Shown here piece after piece: positions 36,308-45,090 of a stretch of 64,000 bases of DNA. The stretch is from the NCBI RefSeq assembly GCF_000190535.1, contig NC_015160.1, positions 992,001-1,056,000 on the forward strand. Direction: 5' to 3'. Positions within the stretch are counted from its first letter, which is position 1, and the number at the start of each line of letters is the position of its first letter. The DNA is from Odoribacter splanchnicus DSM 20712. GTDB taxonomy: Bacteria > Bacteroidota > Bacteroidia > Bacteroidales > Marinifilaceae. The position numbers were made by a program, and so were the translations under genes. The notes beneath the pieces were generated by a model. That model was given only the letters and a program-made list of their open reading frames with translations. It was not told where the DNA came from and ran no database searches.

Positions 36308-37666
36308 ATGGCTAAGATACAAAATATTTCGGAAATTCACCCTACTTTGGGCTTTACAGAATTTGATATTATAGAAAAATATCGCAAGAGTTTTCATGAG
36401 AGTGAGCTTGGCAGGCTTCATTCGGTGTTTCCGTTTGAGCGTATGGCAAAGACCATGGGCCTGTCGGAACAGCGACTGGGACGCAGGAACATCTTCAGTC
36501 CTTCGGCGAAGATCGCCCTTATGGTCCTGAAGGCGTACACCGGATTCTCTGACAGGCAGCTGGTGGAACATCTTAACGGGAACATACACTACCAGATGTT
36601 CTGCGGGATTATGATAAATCCGTCCTTTCCCATAACCAACTACAAGATAGTCAGTGCCATCCGCAATGAGATAGCGTCCCGTCTTGATGTTGATTCCCTC
36701 CAGGAAGTGCTGGCTTCACACTGGAAACCCTATCTTGACAGCCTTCACGTCTGTATGACCGATGCCACATGCTATGAGAGCCATATGCGTTTTCCTACGG
36801 ATATGAAACTCCTTTGGGAAAGTCTGGAATGGCTCTACAGGCAAATCTGCCTTCATTGCAGAGATTTGGGTATAAGGCGTCCGCGCAACAAGTATGCGGA
36901 TGTGGCGAAGTCCTATCTGTCCTACTGCAAGAAGAGAAAGAGGAAGGCTTCAAGGACAAGGATGCTCAAGCGTCGTATGATCAGACTCCTTGAAAAGCTC
37001 CTCATACAGAGGGATGAAATCCATAGAGAACATGGAACCTCACTCCGATATACCCAGGATTACCAGAAGCGTCTTTCCATCATCAGAAAGGTTCTTGTAC
37101 AGGAAAAGGAGTTGTTTGAAGGCAGGAAGGTCAGGGACCGCATCGTCAGCATTGACCGTCATTATGTACGTCCCATTGTAAGAGGCAAGGAAACAAAGTC
37201 CGTCGAGTTCGGTGCGAAGGTCAACAACATACAGATAGACGGCATATCGTTCATCGAACACCTCTCGTTCAAGGCTTTCAACGAAGGTATACGCCTGAAG
37301 GACCGTATCCGCATGCAGCAGAAGCTCATGAATGTGAGGGTAAGATGCGTGGCTGCCGATTCCATATATGCCAATAATGCCAACAGAAAGTTCTGTACAA
37401 AATATGGAATATCCACATCCTTTGTACGCAAGGGAAGGGCGGCCAGGGATGAATCCTTGAGAAAGGTTCTCAGAAGTGAACTCTCCAAAGAAAGGGCCAC
37501 CCGACTTGAAGGCAGCTTCGGCACACAGAAGCAGCATTACTCACTCTCAAGGATAAAGGCACGGAACAGGAAGACGGAAATCCTATGGATTTTCTTTGGA
37601 ATACATACGGCAAATGCCATACTGATGATAGATAAAATCAGGAACCGGGCGGATAAAGCGGCATGA
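36308..37666 (+). CDS. transposase, IS1182/IS5-like (DUF772 plus DDE domain)
   Basis: About 452 residues from the ATG at 36308 (MAKIQNISEIHPTLGF). The longer frame from 36215 reads through the terminator hairpin and is unlikely to be used. The N-terminal segment FERMAKTMGLSEQRLGRRNI then SPSAKIALMVLKAYTGFSDRQLVEHL is the DUF772-type domain. The catalytic core includes CMTDATCYESHMRFP, VRCVAADSIYANNANRKF and LEGSFGTQKQHYSLSRIKAR, giving a D-D-E arrangement. The frame is intact. Confidence 0.9.
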   Translation: MAKIQNISEIHPTLGFTEFDIIEKYRKSFHESELGRLHSVFPFERMAKTMGLSEQRLGRRNIFSPSAKIALMVLKAYTGFSDRQLVEHLNGNIHYQMFCGIMINPSFPITNYKIVSAIRNEIASRLDVDSLQEVLASHWKPYLDSLHVCMTDATCYESHMRFPTDMKLLWESLEWLYRQICLHCRDLGIRRPRNKYADVAKSYLSYCKKRKRKASRTRMLKRRMIRLLEKLLIQRDEIHREHGTSLRYTQDYQKRLSIIRKVLVQEKELFEGRKVRDRIVSIDRHYVRPIVRGKETKSVEFGAKVNNIQIDGISFIEHLSFKAFNEGIRLKDRIRMQQKLMNVRVRCVAADSIYANNANRKFCTKYGISTSFVRKGRAARDESLRKVLRSELSKERATRLEGSFGTQKQHYSLSRIKARNRKTEILWIFFGIHTANAILMIDKIRNRADKAA

Positions 37667-37902
37667 CATAAATTTACCGACAGAACCAGAAGGGGGCATC
37701 AGACCTCTTCCGAAGCGTCGTGTCTAACAAGATAGGATTATGTGAAAAAACACAGAAAAAGGGCAATAATAATGGCATATAAAGTGATTATACTCTATCA
37801 ACTTTATATGCCATCTTACTTTTTAGGGACATTTACTGAATATCCCTCATTACCTACTGCATTTTATAACTCATAAGGCTGTTCATAGCCAATTACTTAG
37901 AC

Positions 37903-38289
37903 CTAAATGATAGATTTTTGCAGAAAGGAGGGTAAATTCAGCGGCATTCCCGCGCCGGCAAAAATAATATCGGCTTTCTCGGCAATCGCCGTCCTGACCA
38001 GATCGGCAAAGTTCGAAAGAGCCACCATAATATTTACTCCAATGACTCCCTGGGTTTTCTGACGGGCTTTGCTCAGCTCTTCTTTCAGTCCCAATATACT
38101 CGCTTCCAGATAATTTTTGGACAAATTCTTATAAATTACCCCAAGTCCTGCAGCAGAAATCACTCCGACCCCACCTTCATTTGCAACAGCAGAGGCCAGA
38201 CCTGAAAGGGAGATTCCAACTCCCATGCCTCCCTGTATAATCGGCACCTGAATAGAAAGATTACCGATTTTCAACGTTTTTAATAACAT
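37903..38289 (-). pseudogene. 3'-truncated nitronate monooxygenase (2-nitropropane dioxygenase family)
   Basis: 128 residues covering only the first third of an FMN-dependent TIM-barrel enzyme of about 350 residues. Clear matches: VPIIQGGMGVGISLSGLASA, GGVGVISAAGLGV, VIGVNIMVALSNF and ADIIFAGAGMPLNLPSFL. After that the sequence goes to a stop at 37903, and the rest of the barrel is absent. The IS lies 50 bases further on with an intact target duplication, so the IS insertion did not itself cut the gene; an earlier deletion or replacement did. Confidence 0.85.
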
Positions 38290-38327
38290 AAAAAGTGTAT
38301 TATATAATTCTCAAAAGACCAAAACAA

Positions 38328-38379
38328 AAGGTCAACGACATCCAAACAGTCAGTTGACTTTTCCGATGCCGTTGACCTT
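38328..38379 (-). terminator. terminator after the acetyltransferase gene
   Basis: Arms AAGGTCAACGACATC and GATGCCGTTGACCTT pair with one mismatch over 15 bases; read leftward a T-rich TTTTGTTTTGG follows. Confidence 0.65.
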
Positions 38380-38461
38380 GTTTTACCCTTATCTTGAAGT
38401 CAAAGATAATGATTCGATCTCAGGTATTTTTCTACTTTCCGGTATGTTGTAAAAATAAATA

Positions 38462-38995
38462 TTACAGACGGTAATATACCTTGTCTTTGATGGTCTGTAT
38501 TTGCCGGTTCAATACTTCTGCCGACTGTCCGCTCCCGTTCCCCATCACCCAGAGCGGAAAATCTTTCCCCCCTTTCACATAAGGAGGTTGTAAATAATTC
38601 CGGTCTAAAATCCGGTAACCGTTCCGCTCATAATAATGGATTCTCCGGGTAGCCATCTCCGTTTCTGCAGGCTCTACTTCGAGTAATCTCACCCCTTGCA
38701 GCTGTTCTTTCACCCAATCCAGAATCTGTTGTCCGATCTTTTTATTCCGCATTTCAGCAAAAACAGCCAAATGTTCGAGGTAATAAAAACTTCCGAAATC
38801 CCAATAAACAAACAACCCGGCAAGCTGACCGTCACATTCCACTGCATTGAAATACATGGCAGGTTCGGTATGCAGCAACTCTCCGAGCTGACCGATCTCC
38901 CGCCTTTCTTCTACCGGAAAGGCTTCGGTATAAAGGGCCGTTAATTTCCGGAAAGCTTCATCTTCCGCCTGCGTAATTCTTTTTAAAGTAACCAT
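38462..38995 (-). CDS. GNAT family N-acetyltransferase
   Basis: 177 residues from the ATG at 38995. A longer frame to 39037 would run into the EamA gene upstream, whose stop is at 39007, so the later start with an 11-base gap is preferred. The acetyl-CoA-binding region reads YYLEHLAVFAEMRNKKIGQQ, followed by LEVEPAETEMATRRIHYYERNGY, both typical of the GNAT fold. The C-terminal YVKGGKDFPLWVMG is less usual. Substrate unknown. It is apparently cotranscribed with the EamA transporter upstream and ends at a hairpin. Confidence 0.85.
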   Translation of the reverse strand: MVTLKRITQAEDEAFRKLTALYTEAFPVEERREIGQLGELLHTEPAMYFNAVECDGQLAGLFVYWDFGSFYYLEHLAVFAEMRNKKIGQQILDWVKEQLQGVRLLEVEPAETEMATRRIHYYERNGYRILDRNYLQPPYVKGGKDFPLWVMGNGSGQSAEVLNRQIQTIKDKVYYRL

Positions 38996-39006
38996 AAGAG
39001 CAATAT

Positions 39007-39963
39007 TTAATGACTGAAATTGATTGGCTTTATCCATCGAACCGCTTTCCGCAATTTCAAAGGAATCAAACGCCGAGGCCTGAATCCGTCTTTACTATTG
39101 GCCAGAATGACAACCGATACCGCCGACAAAATAATCACAATCCCTGCCAATTGCCAAAAGCCCAGGCTTTCGTGCAGAAACCAGACACCCATACATACGG
39201 CAGTCAACGGTTCCATACATCCCAATACAGCCGTAGTCGTCGAGCCGACATGCTGTACCGATAAGATTAACGTAAAATCGGAAACCAATGTCGGAATCAA
39301 AGCCAATAATAACAAATATACTCCTGTTTCCCAATCCGGAATCGGATCTAAAGGTACTCCCTTCACCGATAAATTCAAACCGAACACCATAGCCCCTGCC
39401 AAAAGCACATAAAAAGTGAGCTTCAAACCATCCATCCGGTGTACACAGGATTTGTTTACACCCACAATATAAAGGGCATAAGTAACGACCGTTGTCAAAA
39501 CCAGCAACAACCCTTTCAGACTCACCGTTCCGGCAGTCCCGTTATTACTCAGCAGATATACCCCTAAGATAGCCATCAAAGTAGCTCCGATGACCGGAAC
39601 AGAAACCTTGTCTTTAAAAAAGAGGATCATAACGGTCGTCACAACCACCGGATAAAGAAAATGAATCGTCGTTGCAATACCACTCGGAATATACAAATAA
39701 GAAGTAGTCAGCAACAAAGCGGTCATAGCATAAAAAATACCCAATCCGGCCAGAGTGAACAATTCCCGTCCCGATATCCGCAGATCGTACCGCCGGATAA
39801 CCAACCAAAGCCCCAATACCAAAGCCGAAATACCGAACCGATAAAACATTACCGAATCCACACCGATCCCATTACGAATCGCCGGAAGTGCAAAAAGCGG
39901 AATCAAACCGAATGTTGCAGAGGAAATTACCCCATATATTAACCCTTTCAACCGATACATCAT
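39007..39963 (-). CDS. EamA/DMT superfamily transporter
   Basis: About 318 residues with ten membrane segments in two five-helix repeats, the layout of drug/metabolite transporters. N-terminal GLIYGVISSATFGLIPLFAL and the second-half pattern STTTAVLGCMEPLTAVCMGV are characteristic. Such proteins export amino acids, nucleotides or drugs; this one cannot be assigned. The start is taken at one of two adjacent ATGs (39963/39960), dropping eight residues of the longest frame. It precedes the acetyltransferase by 11 bases. Confidence 0.88.
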   Translation of the reverse strand: MMYRLKGLIYGVISSATFGLIPLFALPAIRNGIGVDSVMFYRFGISALVLGLWLVIRRYDLRISGRELFTLAGLGIFYAMTALLLTTSYLYIPSGIATTIHFLYPVVVTTVMILFFKDKVSVPVIGATLMAILGVYLLSNNGTAGTVSLKGLLLVLTTVVTYALYIVGVNKSCVHRMDGLKLTFYVLLAGAMVFGLNLSVKGVPLDPIPDWETGVYLLLLALIPTLVSDFTLILSVQHVGSTTTAVLGCMEPLTAVCMGVWFLHESLGFWQLAGIVIILSAVSVVILANSKDGFRPRRLIPLKLRKAVRWIKPINFSH

Positions 39964-40092
39964 ACTTTCATTATTTGGATAACTCACCGATTTTCATGCA
40001 AAGGTATACAAAATTACAGCACAAAATCCGATTTTAACAAAAACTAAGAATAATTTTTCTTCCCGAATATTTGGATTATAAAAAATAAACAC

Positions 40093-40100
40093 TACCTTTG
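40093..40100 (+). promoter_or_regulatory. -7 promoter element of the first initiator tRNA
   Basis: TACCTTTG, exact consensus, 32 bases before the tRNA. Confidence 0.7.
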
Positions 40101-40131
40101 CACTCGCAATACAGAAAGTATTGACCAAGAT

Positions 40132-40203
<72 letters not shown>

Positions 40204-40209
40204 CTAAGA

Positions 40210-40240
40210 AGAGATTAGCAAATGCTAATCTCTTTTTTTT
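40210..40240 (+). terminator. terminator of the first initiator tRNA
   Basis: Arms AGAGATTAGC and GCTAATCTCT around AAAT, followed by T8. Confidence 0.85.
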
Positions 40241-40246
40241 CGGATT

Positions 40247-40293
40247 CCGGGACGGACCTTTCGTCCCATTTCCGGACGAAAGGTCCGTCCCGG
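40247..40293. repeat. perfect 20-bp inverted repeat between the two tRNA genes
   Basis: CCGGGACGGACCTTTCGTCC at 40247-40266 and its exact complement at 40274-40293 around a seven-base loop, followed by a pyrimidine-rich tract. A partial copy of the left arm (CAGGGACGGA) follows the second tRNA at 40697-40706, so the first arm was part of the duplicated unit. Confidence 0.8.
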
Positions 40294-40543
40294 AGTTCTT
40301 CTTTTAAGGCTCGACAATTTCAACCGTAATTATTTCTCCCCGGCTTTGAGCCCGTCCCATCCGTTCGTCAACCGGATTTCATATACCGTAAAATGAATTA
40401 CTTGTCCCCTCGTCTCATTCTCCCCCACCCAAATGCATCCTGCCGTATTTCCCCGATGAATCAACCCGGGACATCCAGCAAACGGGGAAGCTTCGGAGTT
40501 CCAAAATATATAGTGAAAAATTTGTATGAAAGAAATAAAGAGC

Positions 40544-40551
40544 TATCTTTG
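40544..40551 (+). promoter_or_regulatory. -7 promoter element of the second initiator tRNA
   Basis: TATCTTTG, exact consensus, 32 bases before the tRNA, the same spacing as copy 1. Confidence 0.7.
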
Positions 40552-40582
40552 CTCCCGCAATACAGAAAGTATTGACCGGGAT

Positions 40583-40654
<72 letters not shown>

Positions 40655-40660
40655 CTAAAA

Positions 40661-40690
40661 AGAGATTAGCAAATGCTAATCTCTTTTTTT
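40661..40690 (+). terminator. terminator of the second initiator tRNA
   Basis: Same AGAGATTAGC/GCTAATCTCT hairpin and T run as after copy 1. It is convergent with the sulfur operon whose last gene ends at 40710. Confidence 0.85.
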
Positions 40691-40709
40691 CGGATTCAGG
40701 GACGGAATT

Positions 40710-43145
40710 TCAAATGAAAAGATTGATATTGGCTTGCTCGGCTCTTTCGAGATAGGTAGCCACACCTCCGATTTTCACTCCGTCCAATAATTCTTCGGCT
40801 TTTATTCCCATAACCTCCATCGACATCCGGCAGGCGATAAACTCTACCCCATTCGCTTTCGCTTGCTCCATCAGAGTCTCCAGAGAATCTATCTTTTTAT
40901 TTTTCATCATTCCCCGCATCATCCGTGAACCGATCCCTCCCAAGTTCAGTTTGGACAAAGCCAGCTTACGACTCCCCGAAGGCAACATCATACCGAACAG
41001 CTTTCCAGCCATATCTTTCTTTACCGGTACAGTAGCTTTCCGCTTGATCACATTCAATCCCCAAAAGGTAAAAAACAACGTCACTTTACGTCCGGCAGAA
41101 GCTGCCCCATCGGCTATCACGAACGAAGCCAACGCCCTATCCAAGTCATCACTAAAAACGACAATGGTCTTTCCGTCAGCGGAAACACCATCCTTCCCGC
41201 CTCCCTGTCCTCCTTCTCCTTTTTCCAGGGTAGCCGTAATGATTCCTTTTTCCTGTACCACCTGCACCAACCGATTGCCGGTCATTTTAGCCCATGACCC
41301 GACATCCCTGACAAAACCGGGATCGGTAGCTGTAATCTCGAGCCTCTCCCCGATCTTCAAACCCTCCATTCCACTTTTCAGTTTCATCACAGGTCCCGGA
41401 CACTGCAATCCGCAAGCATCCACGGTCAGGTGTCGGCCTCCTCCACCCGACCGACTCTGTTCTTTCTGTAAAGTCTCCGGTAAAATCTCATTGCTCTGCC
41501 GGACGGTAACCGCTTTATACGTCTTTAAACCACCGCTCAGATTGTAAACTTCATACCCTCTTTGCATCAGGATTCGGGCAGCTATATATCCTCTTAATCC
41601 TACGGCACAGAACACGACCACAGGACGCCCTTTCGGAAGCTCTCCCAGACGTTCACGTAATTCATTCAAAGGAATATTGACGGCCCCTTCGATCGTATTC
41701 AGCTCACATTCCTCTTCCGAACATACATTCACTAAAGTCAGGGTATTCTTATCCCACGCTTCCAACTCTTTCCAACCGATCATTTTCACTTTGCCCCGCA
41801 TCCTGTTATCGGCTACAAATCCCAACATATTCACCGGGTCTTTCGCCGAGGAAAAAGGTGGTGCATAAGCCTGATCCAATTCCATCAAGTCCTGAACCGA
41901 ACCACCGGTACGAATGACTGCAGCCAACATTTCCAGGCGTTTATCCGCTCCGTCCATCCCAACCACCTGAGCTCCCAGTAATTTTCCATCTTCCGGGGAA
42001 AAATTAATCTTCAAAGTCATCGGAATACTTCCCGGATAATAACCGGCATGCGAACCGGCATGAACGATAGCTTCCTGCCAGGTTATTCCCAACCGTTCAA
42101 GTACCCGCGCCGACAATCCGGTTGCCCCGACCGTCAGATCGAACACTTTAGCGATCGCTGTCCCGATAGCTCCCTTGTAAGGCCGTATATTTCCATCCAC
42201 GATATTTTCGGCACATATCCGTCCTTGTTTATTTGCCGGACCAGCCAAAAAAGAAAGCGACGGACGCCCACTTACAGGATGGGGAAATTCGATCGCATCT
42301 CCTACGGCATAGATATCCGGATGGGAAGTCTGCAAATATTCATTCACCCAAATACCACCGGTTTCCCCGATCTTCAATCCGGCCTCTTTAGCCAAACGGT
42401 TATCGGGACGCACGCCGATAGACAATATGACCAAATCGGCCTGTAAGGTTTTACCACTTTTCAATTCTACTTGCAATCCGTTCTCTGTTTTGCAGAAAGC
42501 AGCCACCGCTTCCTGAAGCAATAACCCCACTTTTCGATCTTTAAACTGCTGATGAACTACTGCGGCAATCTCGAAATCGACAGGTGTCATCACCTGATCC
42601 GCCATCTCGACAACAGTCACTTGTATACCCAGCTCATGAAGATTTTCCGCCATCTCCAGTCCGATAAAACCAGCTCCGACGACAACGGCTTTCTTCACTT
42701 CCTGACGGCCGGCCCACGCTTTGATCCGATCTGTATCAGCCACATTCCGGAGGGTAAAAATACCTTCGGTCCGAATCCCTTCCCAAGGTGGAAGTACCGG
42801 CTCGGCGCCCGGTGACAATACCAATTTATCGAACGACTCCCGATATGTCTTTCCTGTAGCCCAATCTTTTATAACGACCTGTTTATTTTCAGGCTCGATC
42901 GCTTTTACTTCCGATTTTATCCGAACTTCGATATTAAAACGGGCTTTGAAACTTTCGGGAGTCTGTACAAATAAACGCTCTCTTTCTTCGATCACCCCAC
43001 CGATATAATAAGGTAATCCACAGTTCGCATATGAAATGTATTCTCCTTTTTCAAACAGTATTATTTCAGCCTGTTCATCCAATCTTCTCAAACGAGCCGC
43101 CGTAGACGCACCACCGGCAACTCCGCCGATAATCATATACTTCAT
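40710..43145 (-). CDS. CoA-disulfide reductase-type flavoprotein fused to rhodanese, TusA and DsrE-like domains
   Basis: 811 residues, four modules. About 1-450: FAD/NAD(P)-dependent reductase with GGVAGGASTAARLRR, active-site Cys42 in SYANCGLPYY, VVVGAGFIGLEMAENL and IYAVGDAIE. About 455-555: rhodanese domain with NVCSEEECELNTIEGAVNIP and active cysteine near 511 in VVFCAVGLRG. About 570-645: TusA domain with the CPxP motif DACGLQCPGPVMKLK. About 660-811: DsrE/DsrE2-like domain (KTIVVFSDDLDRALASFVIA then LFFTFWGLNVI). CoA disulfide and polysulfide reductases of this type handle persulfide sulfur; the added carriers suggest sulfur relay within one chain. It is the last gene of an operon with thioredoxin (10 bases) and an ArsR regulator. 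Confidence 0.92.
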   Translation of the reverse strand: MKYMIIGGVAGGASTAARLRRLDEQAEIILFEKGEYISYANCGLPYYIGGVIEERERLFVQTPESFKARFNIEVRIKSEVKAIEPENKQVVIKDWATGKTYRESFDKLVLSPGAEPVLPPWEGIRTEGIFTLRNVADTDRIKAWAGRQEVKKAVVVGAGFIGLEMAENLHELGIQVTVVEMADQVMTPVDFEIAAVVHQQFKDRKVGLLLQEAVAAFCKTENGLQVELKSGKTLQADLVILSIGVRPDNRLAKEAGLKIGETGGIWVNEYLQTSHPDIYAVGDAIEFPHPVSGRPSLSFLAGPANKQGRICAENIVDGNIRPYKGAIGTAIAKVFDLTVGATGLSARVLERLGITWQEAIVHAGSHAGYYPGSIPMTLKINFSPEDGKLLGAQVVGMDGADKRLEMLAAVIRTGGSVQDLMELDQAYAPPFSSAKDPVNMLGFVADNRMRGKVKMIGWKELEAWDKNTLTLVNVCSEEECELNTIEGAVNIPLNELRERLGELPKGRPVVVFCAVGLRGYIAARILMQRGYEVYNLSGGLKTYKAVTVRQSNEILPETLQKEQSRSGGGGRHLTVDACGLQCPGPVMKLKSGMEGLKIGERLEITATDPGFVRDVGSWAKMTGNRLVQVVQEKGIITATLEKGEGGQGGGKDGVSADGKTIVVFSDDLDRALASFVIADGAASAGRKVTLFFTFWGLNVIKRKATVPVKKDMAGKLFGMMLPSGSRKLALSKLNLGGIGSRMMRGMMKNKKIDSLETLMEQAKANGVEFIACRMSMEVMGIKAEELLDGVKIGGVATYLERAEQANINLFI

Positions 43146-43155
43146 GTCCGGTAAT

Positions 43156-43464
43156 TTAAGAGGCTAAATAGGGTTTGATTATTTCTTCCAATCGAGGGAC
43201 TCTGACTACCCCACTCTGGCGCCACAACATCCGTCCTTTTTTGAAAAGCATCAAAGTCGGTACAGACTGGATCTGATAAGCGTAAACACTTTGACGATTG
43301 GCAGGAACGTCTACATCTATCTTCAAAATCCGGACTTTATCCCCCAAACGCTCTTTCAATTCATCCAATATCGGATGCATCATTTTACACGGACCACACC
43401 AGGCCGCAAAATAGTCCACCAACACCGGTGTCTCACTATTTATAAACTCTTCAAATTTTTCCAT
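43156..43464 (-). CDS. thioredoxin
   Basis: 102 residues, cytosolic. Active site WCGPC at residues 22-26 in DYFAAWCGPCKMMHP, cis-proline loop IQSVPTLMLFKKG. Full-length small thioredoxin that reduces disulfides and persulfides. It lies between an ArsR regulator and the four-module reductase, so it probably supplies or receives electrons in that pathway rather than being the general thioredoxin. The start is 74 bases after the ArsR stop, in an AT-rich gap holding another ATATATTTAT word. Confidence 0.93.
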   Translation of the reverse strand: MEKFEEFINSETPVLVDYFAAWCGPCKMMHPILDELKERLGDKVRILKIDVDVPANRQSVYAYQIQSVPTLMLFKKGRMLWRQSGVVRVPRLEEIIKPYLAS

Positions 43465-43538
43465 AAGAACCTCCTTTTTATAATTAAATATTCAAACATA
43501 TATTTATACAATAAATTAAAAAAATAGCTTCCGGTTTC

Positions 43539-43835
43539 TCAACCTCCAGCCTTCATCATACAACGCATCACGTTAGTCACCCGATCGTCGGCCAGACGAT
43601 AATAGGCGTTACGTCCTTCACGCCGGATTTGAAGAATACCTTTTGCGTACATATCCGTCAAATGATGGGAAATCAAGGCCTGGCTACAAGCCATCTGTTC
43701 ACAGATTTCCGAAACATTCAATTCCTCGTTTCTGGACAACAGACAAATGATAGCCAACCGATTCGGATGTGCTACCGCTTTCAAGGCATAAGCGATGTGT
43801 TCAAGCTCTTCTTTCGTAAAACATTGTGTTCCCAT
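43539..43835 (-). CDS. ArsR family repressor, possibly persulfide-sensing
   Basis: 98 residues from the ATG at 43835; the longer frame adds 28 residues that overlap the operator. Winged helix: AVAHPNRLAIICLLSRNEEL, then SEICEQMACSQALISHHLTD as the recognition region and RREGRNAYYRLAD as the wing. It has four cysteines besides Cys5: Cys31, Cys45, Cys50 and Cys92. Cys31 lies at the same place in the RLxILCxL segment as the first sensing cysteine of BigR/SqrR-type persulfide repressors, and Cys92 could be the second. No metal-binding ELCVCD box is seen. First gene of the sulfur operon; a long palindrome precedes it. Confidence 0.88.
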   Translation of the reverse strand: MGTQCFTKEELEHIAYALKAVAHPNRLAIICLLSRNEELNVSEICEQMACSQALISHHLTDMYAKGILQIRREGRNAYYRLADDRVTNVMRCMMKAGG

Positions 43836-43880
43836 AAGACCATCTAAAGTTATCCTATTCTCTATTATTTCACAGCACAA

Positions 43881-43904
43881 ATATATAAATATATATTTAT
43901 ATAT
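43881..43904. promoter_or_regulatory. 24-bp perfect palindrome, probable ArsR operator
   Basis: The sequence centred on ATATAAAT/ATATATTTAT is its own complement over 24 bases and lies 46 bases before the ArsR start, in promoter position. A related ATATATTTAT word occurs in the gap before the thioredoxin gene near 43498-43508. It is simple AT sequence, so chance cannot be excluded. Confidence 0.5.
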
Positions 43905-43919
43905 AAATAGAACAATCAA

Positions 43920-44148
43920 ATATTAATATTTTTTTAACATTCAATCCGTAATCTCAAAAAAAAAGAACTGCCCCATAAAATCCTTTCAAGACAGTTCAAA
44001 AATTCTACCTTGTCTTACCCATCTCCTTCATAAACATCATGTTTCCCACATGAATACAAGTCTGCTAAAATAACACAGGTAACCATTCCTTTTGTAACTA
44101 TCGACCTACCTTATACATTAACATTTATACAAAAGTAAATCAAATAAA
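43920..44148. other. AT-rich intergenic stretch
   Basis: No gene seen on either strand between the ArsR upstream region and the inverted-repeat element that follows. Confidence 0.5.
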
Positions 44149-44262
44149 AAGAGGGTGTCCAAAAAGGCAAAATACCCCCTTGTAGAATCGGATATTTGAT
44201 TTCAGTCTCCAATAGGGATACGAATAAATCGAGGGTGCCAAATACTTTTTGGACACCCTCTT
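44149..44262. mobile_element. 114-bp MITE-like element with perfect 18-bp ends
   Basis: AAGAGGGTGTCCAAAAAG at 44149-44166 is the exact complement of 44245-44262; the 78 bases between hold no reading frame. Ends beginning GAGGGTGTCCAAAA resemble those of full insertion sequences, so this may be an internally deleted copy. It lies just downstream of the ribosomal operon and could also work as its terminator. Confidence 0.6.
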
Positions 44263-44283
44263 CTTTTATATAAAAGAAACATC

Positions 44284-44436
44284 TTATTTCTTCAATACTT
44301 CTTTTACCTGATCGGTGGTAACCATTTGTTCTTTGAACATATAGGCACCAGTTTTCGGAGATTTAACCATTTTGATTACTTTTGCATAACCACGACCATC
44401 TCCGGTTTTCAATGTTGCAACGGTTTTCTTTGCCAT
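44284..44436 (-). CDS. DUF4295 family small protein
   Basis: 50 residues: MAKKTVATLKTGDGRGYAKV, then VKSPKTGAYMFKEQMVTTDQ and a basic tail. This short conserved protein is found directly after the L33 and L28 genes throughout Bacteroidetes, as here, with seven bases between it and rpmG. Its basic composition and context suggest a ribosome-associated protein, but the function is not established to my knowledge. Confidence 0.9.
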   Translation of the reverse strand: MAKKTVATLKTGDGRGYAKVIKMVKSPKTGAYMFKEQMVTTDQVKEVLKK

Positions 44437-44443
44437 AGTTCAA

Positions 44444-44632
44444 TTATTTTATTTCACGGTGTAACGTTACTCTTTTCAAATACGGATTGTACTTTTTCAG
44501 TTCCAATCTTTCAGGAGTATTCTTTCTATTCTTGGTAGTGATGTACCGGGACATTCCTGGCACGCCGGATTCTTTTTGTTCAGTACATTCAAGAATCACC
44601 TGCACTCTGTTTCCTTTGCTTTTCTTTGCCAT
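44444..44632 (-). CDS. rpmG: 50S ribosomal protein L33
   Basis: 62 residues. Large-subunit protein near the E site. [15 protein letters not shown] and [23 protein letters not shown] are the conserved stretches. This form has a single cysteine rather than the CxxC pairs of zinc-binding L33. Second gene of rpmB-rpmG-DUF4295. Confidence 0.97.
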   Translation of the reverse strand: MAKKSKGNRVQVILECTEQKESGVPGMSRYITTKNRKNTPERLELKKYNPYLKRVTLHREIK

Positions 44633-44643
44633 CGTCAGTGATT

Positions 44644-44886
44644 TTAAATAGTTTTAATTAATCCAGCAGCAGTAGCATCTTTTAAACATGCATTTAAACC
44701 TCTTTTATTAATCAAACGAAGACCATCGGCTGAAACATTCAGGCGAATCCATCTGTCTTCTTCTGGCCAATAAAAATTTCTCTTGAACAGGTTGATCGAG
44801 AATGTTCTCTTTACTCTTCTTTTAGAGTGAGATACATGGTTTCCACCCATTGCTCTTTTTCCGGTTATTTGACAAACTCTTGACAT
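44644..44886 (-). CDS. rpmB: 50S ribosomal protein L28
   Basis: 80 residues. [39 protein letters not shown] and the [15 protein letters not shown] end are standard L28. It is a cysteine-poor, non-zinc form. First gene of the ribosomal operon; a promoter-like word TTCCTTTG (minus strand, 44926-44933) lies 40 bases upstream. Confidence 0.97.
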   Translation of the reverse strand: MSRVCQITGKRAMGGNHVSHSKRRVKRTFSINLFKRNFYWPEEDRWIRLNVSADGLRLINKRGLNACLKDATAAGLIKTI

Positions 44887-45090
44887 CTCTCAGTATTTTT
44901 TATAAACGCTTTCCAAACAGGATGCAAAGGAAATACATTTTTTTCAGATAAGCAAATGTCTTACAAAAAAAGTTCGAATAATTTCCCCGTCATGGATTTA
45001 TACCTGCCTCAAACTGGGAACAATAACTGTCCGCAGTCCCCGTTTTTACTATATTTATCCGTTTATTTGCACTTTAGCCTATTAAATAGC

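Larger units (their letters stand above)
36166..37846 (+). mobile_element. IS1182/IS5-like insertion sequence, 1681 bp
   Basis: Sixteen-base terminal inverted repeats GGGATATTCAGTAAAT (36166-36181) and the exact complement (37831-37846), flanked by the direct repeat TCATTA (36160-36165 and 37847-37852), a clean 6-bp target duplication. It carries one transposase gene. The intact ends and duplication suggest a recent insertion. Confidence 0.93.
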
